51,218 nt of DNA from Phycisphaerales bacterium (GTDB lineage: Bacteria > Planctomycetota > Phycisphaerae > Phycisphaerales > UBA1924), in contig JAJDDM010000130.1 in the NCBI GenBank assembly GCA_029260315.1, forward strand, positions 1 to 51,218, written 5' to 3'. The first letter of the stretch is position 1. Every line of letters begins with the position of its first letter. Positions 49,317 to 51,218 of this stretch are shown piece by piece. Under the pieces are notes generated by a model that was not told where the DNA came from, did not search any database, and worked only from the letters and a program-made list of their open reading frames with translations. The position numbers and the translations under genes are program-made.

Positions 49317-50102
49317 TCACGACCCGTGCGCGTCGACGAGCTGACCCTTGGTGTCCTCGTCGATCTCGCCGCTCGTCTCCAGCTCGTACTCGGCCTGGAA
49401 TCGGCGGACCGCGTCGCGCAGCTCGTCGTCCAGATCGTCGCCCTCGGGCGCGCAGCGATAGCCCATGTTCGCCAGCCGCTTGCGCGCGCCGATCACCGTG
49501 TCGATCGAGTCCATCTCGCCCAACCCGAGATCGAACGTGATCTCGTTGTCTTCGCCCTTGTAGAACGTGATCGTCGCCTTCTGCGCATCCAGCGGGATCG
49601 GGATCTCGACGAGCCCCTCGCCGTCCGAACGCCCCTCGATCATCTCGCCGTCGAGCTTCACGACATACGGCGCGTCGGCGATCGGCTTGGGCTCGACCGC
49701 CTCCTCGTCCTCGGGCTCATCCTCGAAGACCGATTCATCGGGCTTGTCCTCGCCGCCCATCGGGCTCGCCGGGAACCCGCCTCCTCCGCCGCCACCGTCA
49801 TCGCTGTCGTTGTCGTCGGCCTCCTCCTCCGGCTCCGGCGGCCTGTAGAAGACCACCCGCAGCATCGCCGGCACGCCCCGCCGACGGAACCGGTGCCGCT
49901 CGTCCGTGCTCCCAGACTCCTCCCGCTCGGTCAGATCCGGGATGTGCACCACATCGCCGGGCTGCAAGATGTTGGAATCCTCCCGTAGATCCCGCAAATC
50001 GCGATTCTCGGCGTGGTCCCAGAGCGTGTCGGGGAAGAACCCGTAACGCTCGGCGAGGCTGTGGATACACTCGCCCTGCCGGACCGTGTGTTCTGTGCTC
50101 AT
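49317..50102 (-). CDS. LysM and peptidoglycan-binding domain protein
   Basis: A 261-residue protein. LysM-like domain: HTVRQGECIHSLAERYGFFP at residues 5-24 and NILQPGDVVHIPD about 25 residues later. A charged, Glu/Asp-rich linker (PPEPEEEADDNDSDDGG...), a small beta domain (PYVVKLDGEMIEGRSDGEGLVEIPI) and a C-terminal peptidoglycan-binding domain (ANMGYRCAPEGDDLDDELRDAVRRFQAEYEL) follow. There is no signal peptide. In injection-system neighbourhoods such LysM-PGB proteins accompany toxins. The start at 50102 fits the domain edge. It opens the five-gene operon. Confidence 0.75.
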   Translation of the reverse strand: MSTEHTVRQGECIHSLAERYGFFPDTLWDHAENRDLRDLREDSNILQPGDVVHIPDLTEREESGSTDERHRFRRRGVPAMLRVVFYRPPEPEEEADDNDSDDGGGGGGGFPASPMGGEDKPDESVFEDEPEDEEAVEPKPIADAPYVVKLDGEMIEGRSDGEGLVEIPIPLDAQKATITFYKGEDNEITFDLGLGEMDSIDTVIGARKRLANMGYRCAPEGDDLDDELRDAVRRFQAEYELETSGEIDEDTKGQLVDAHGS

Positions 50103-50284
50103 GCCCGAACCCACCTCACCACCACCCCGCGCCCGCCTCGCCGATCGGCCCGACCCCGGGACGACGCCAATGTACCGACTCCGGCCAAGATAGTCCAAAG
50201 CCGCTCGCCCATGCGCGCCCGCGCCTGCTCGCCCGCCAGGATCGACGCCGGACCACACCACCCCGCGCCGCGTTATGATCCGCC

Positions 50285-50881
50285 ATGCGCGACCTTGCCC
50301 CGCTGCTGCTTGCCCTGCTCCTGCCCGCCTGTGCCGCGCGCAACACCGATACGTCCTTCGAGCTCGCCCCGGCTTCCTACACCGAGGCCTTCGACGCCAC
50401 CCGCGAGGCCCTGCTGGACTGCCGATTCACGCTCGAGCGGGTCGACGCCCACGCGGGGGTCATCACGACCGCCCCCAAGCCCACCGCCGGCCTGCTCAGC
50501 CCCTGGGACGCCGAGCAGTCCTCTTTTCGCGACGAGCTGGAGGATTTCACGAGCGACCAGCGCCGCGTCGTCCGCGTCGAGTTCCACGCCGGTCCGCCCC
50601 CCGCGGTCGGCCCCGCGACCCCCGGCCAGAGTGTGACGCTCCCCCCCTCGCCCGCCGACGCGGACACACCCGTCACCGCCACCGTCCGTGTGGTCATCGA
50701 ACGTCGCTATATCCCCGGACGCACGATCGAACCCGAGTCGATCCGGCGGAGCACCACCTTCGTCGATCTCGACCTCATCAGCCGCGGCATGCAGCCGGTC
50801 TACTACGTCCCCATCGCTGACGATCCCCAGCTCGCCGCCCGTTTGGTTGAGATGATCCGGGCCCGCCTCGCCGAGGGGTAA
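50285..50881 (+). CDS. Lipoprotein of unknown function
   Basis: A 198-residue protein with a lipoprotein signal (MRDLAPLLLALLLPACAARN; lipobox LPAC, Cys16). The rest is a globular extracytoplasmic domain (ATREALLDCRFTLERVDAHAGVITT, then a Pro-rich loop, then VTATVRVVIERRYIPGR). The pattern suggests a two-layer alpha/beta domain with a second Cys in the middle. I know no family. It is divergent from the LysM gene and ends one base before the convergent small gene at 50882. Confidence 0.65.
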   Translation: MRDLAPLLLALLLPACAARNTDTSFELAPASYTEAFDATREALLDCRFTLERVDAHAGVITTAPKPTAGLLSPWDAEQSSFRDELEDFTSDQRRVVRVEFHAGPPPAVGPATPGQSVTLPPSPADADTPVTATVRVVIERRYIPGRTIEPESIRRSTTFVDLDLISRGMQPVYYVPIADDPQLAARLVEMIRARLAEG

Positions 50882-51142
50882 TCAGCGGGCGTCTTGCAGC
50901 AGCTCGACCCGCGTGTACTGATCCAGATTGACCACACGCTCCTCGCCGTCGTCCATGCGCAGGTCTAGGCGATCCAGCCACAGCTTCTTGTCCTTGCTGT
51001 GGGCGTACCACGACCCGGTCTTCTCCTGGGTATAGGAGGCGACGGTTCCCTCGAACGTGGTCAGCAGGTACGAATCCCCCTTGGGGATCTGCTGGGTCAC
51101 CCGCACCCGCTGGCCCTGCTGATAGGTCTGCTGCACGCTCAT
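50882..51142 (-). CDS. Small protein, RNA-binding-like fold
   Basis: An 86-residue protein, MSVQQTYQQGQRVRVTQQIPKG..., with an SH3/KOW-like pattern of beta strands (QRVRVTQQI, FEGTVASYTQE, SWYAHSKDKKLWLDRLDLRMDDGE). It has no signal peptide or transmembrane segment. A short domain of this kind could bind nucleic acid or protein, but I do not recognise it. The start at 51142 is the first ATG of the domain. Its stop abuts the stop of the lipoprotein gene; nothing further is seen up to the window end. Confidence 0.55.
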   Translation of the reverse strand: MSVQQTYQQGQRVRVTQQIPKGDSYLLTTFEGTVASYTQEKTGSWYAHSKDKKLWLDRLDLRMDDGEERVVNLDQYTRVELLQDAR

Positions 51143-51218
51143 GAGGGGTCCAGTATAGCGCTGCGCGAGTGCAGCACAGAGGCCCTGGCGCGAGCCTGGG
51201 CTTGGGCCCTCTCCCAAA

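Noticed and set aside
47390-49540. A 716-codon plus-strand open frame opposite the metallopeptidase
   Set aside because: It shows the same shadow effect; the composition is Arg-rich with no motif, and the minus-strand HELGHILGLAH protein is convincing.
1-51218. CRISPR arrays, rRNA and tRNA genes
   Set aside because: No regularly spaced direct repeats, rRNA-like segments or tRNA T-loop signatures were found by eye. A covariance-model search would be decisive.

Overview
The window looks like a chromosomal segment of a high-GC planctomycete, most likely of the class Phycisphaerae. Evidence: secreted FG-GAP/VCBS repeat proteins, one ending in a C-terminal double calcium-loop dockerin that finishes in Cys-Pro; membrane proteins with a CxxCGYD...CPECG zinc ribbon; a type IV pilus/type II secretion-like cluster with a very large Asp-rich minor pilin; amidohydrolase pairs; and many short palindromic repeats. 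No taxonomic search was possible, so this is inference.

Layout. 1-6.6 kb: the tail of an IS5-like transposase, then a minus-strand group (scoB, small membrane protein, LOG-family protein). Its CoA-transferase partner scoA lies about 3.8 kb away, behind a PQQ-propeller fragment, an alpha/beta hydrolase, a membrane protein, a phase-variation-like poly-G promoter with a Cys-rich secreted protein, and a zinc-ribbon membrane protein. 6.6-10.4 kb: two divergent secreted proteins, one a 14-loop FG-GAP/dockerin protein. 10.5-12.6 kb: nrdR and a PadR/HAAS-type membrane-protein pair with a clear operator. 12.6-20.6 kb: thrS with a hairpin/terminator leader, a PLP decarboxylase, purL (PurS-fused) and rnhA. 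20.8-27.3 kb: pilT, pilC and three pilin-like genes. 27.3-33 kb: nnrD, a transglutaminase, tatD, an M16-like protein and rsmD. 33-35.4 kb: a repeat-rich, decayed segment and a lower-GC P-loop ATPase that looks acquired. 35.6-40.4 kb: two translationally coupled amidohydrolases. 40.5-44.1 kb: a RelE/ParE-type toxin-antitoxin pair with a frameshifted toxin, a PPi-type phosphofructokinase, an orphan, and a Panacea-antitoxin/MazF-like toxin pair under a near-consensus promoter. 44.2-50.1 kb: a five-gene minus-strand operon (LysM/PG-binding protein, zinc metallopeptidase, two tandem paralogues, TPR-methyltransferase) resembling cargo modules of contractile injection systems. 50.3-51.1 kb: a lipoprotein and a small conserved-looking protein.

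The most striking theme is that several palindromic or inverted-repeat DNA elements sit inside protein-coding genes without breaking them. purL carries two different ones, one of them exactly 96 bp and codon-aligned. An amidohydrolase signal peptide core and another amidohydrolase's acidic linker are encoded by copies of a CACAGAG/CGCGGAG-type repeat, and a lipoprotein N-terminus by a third. This resembles the Rickettsia palindromic elements that add peptide segments to proteins, and it is the best candidate here for a little-described system.

Other highlights are the poly-G tract lying exactly in a promoter spacer, the Panacea toxin-antitoxin pair, and the putative injection-system cargo operon. 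No tRNA, rRNA or CRISPR array was seen.
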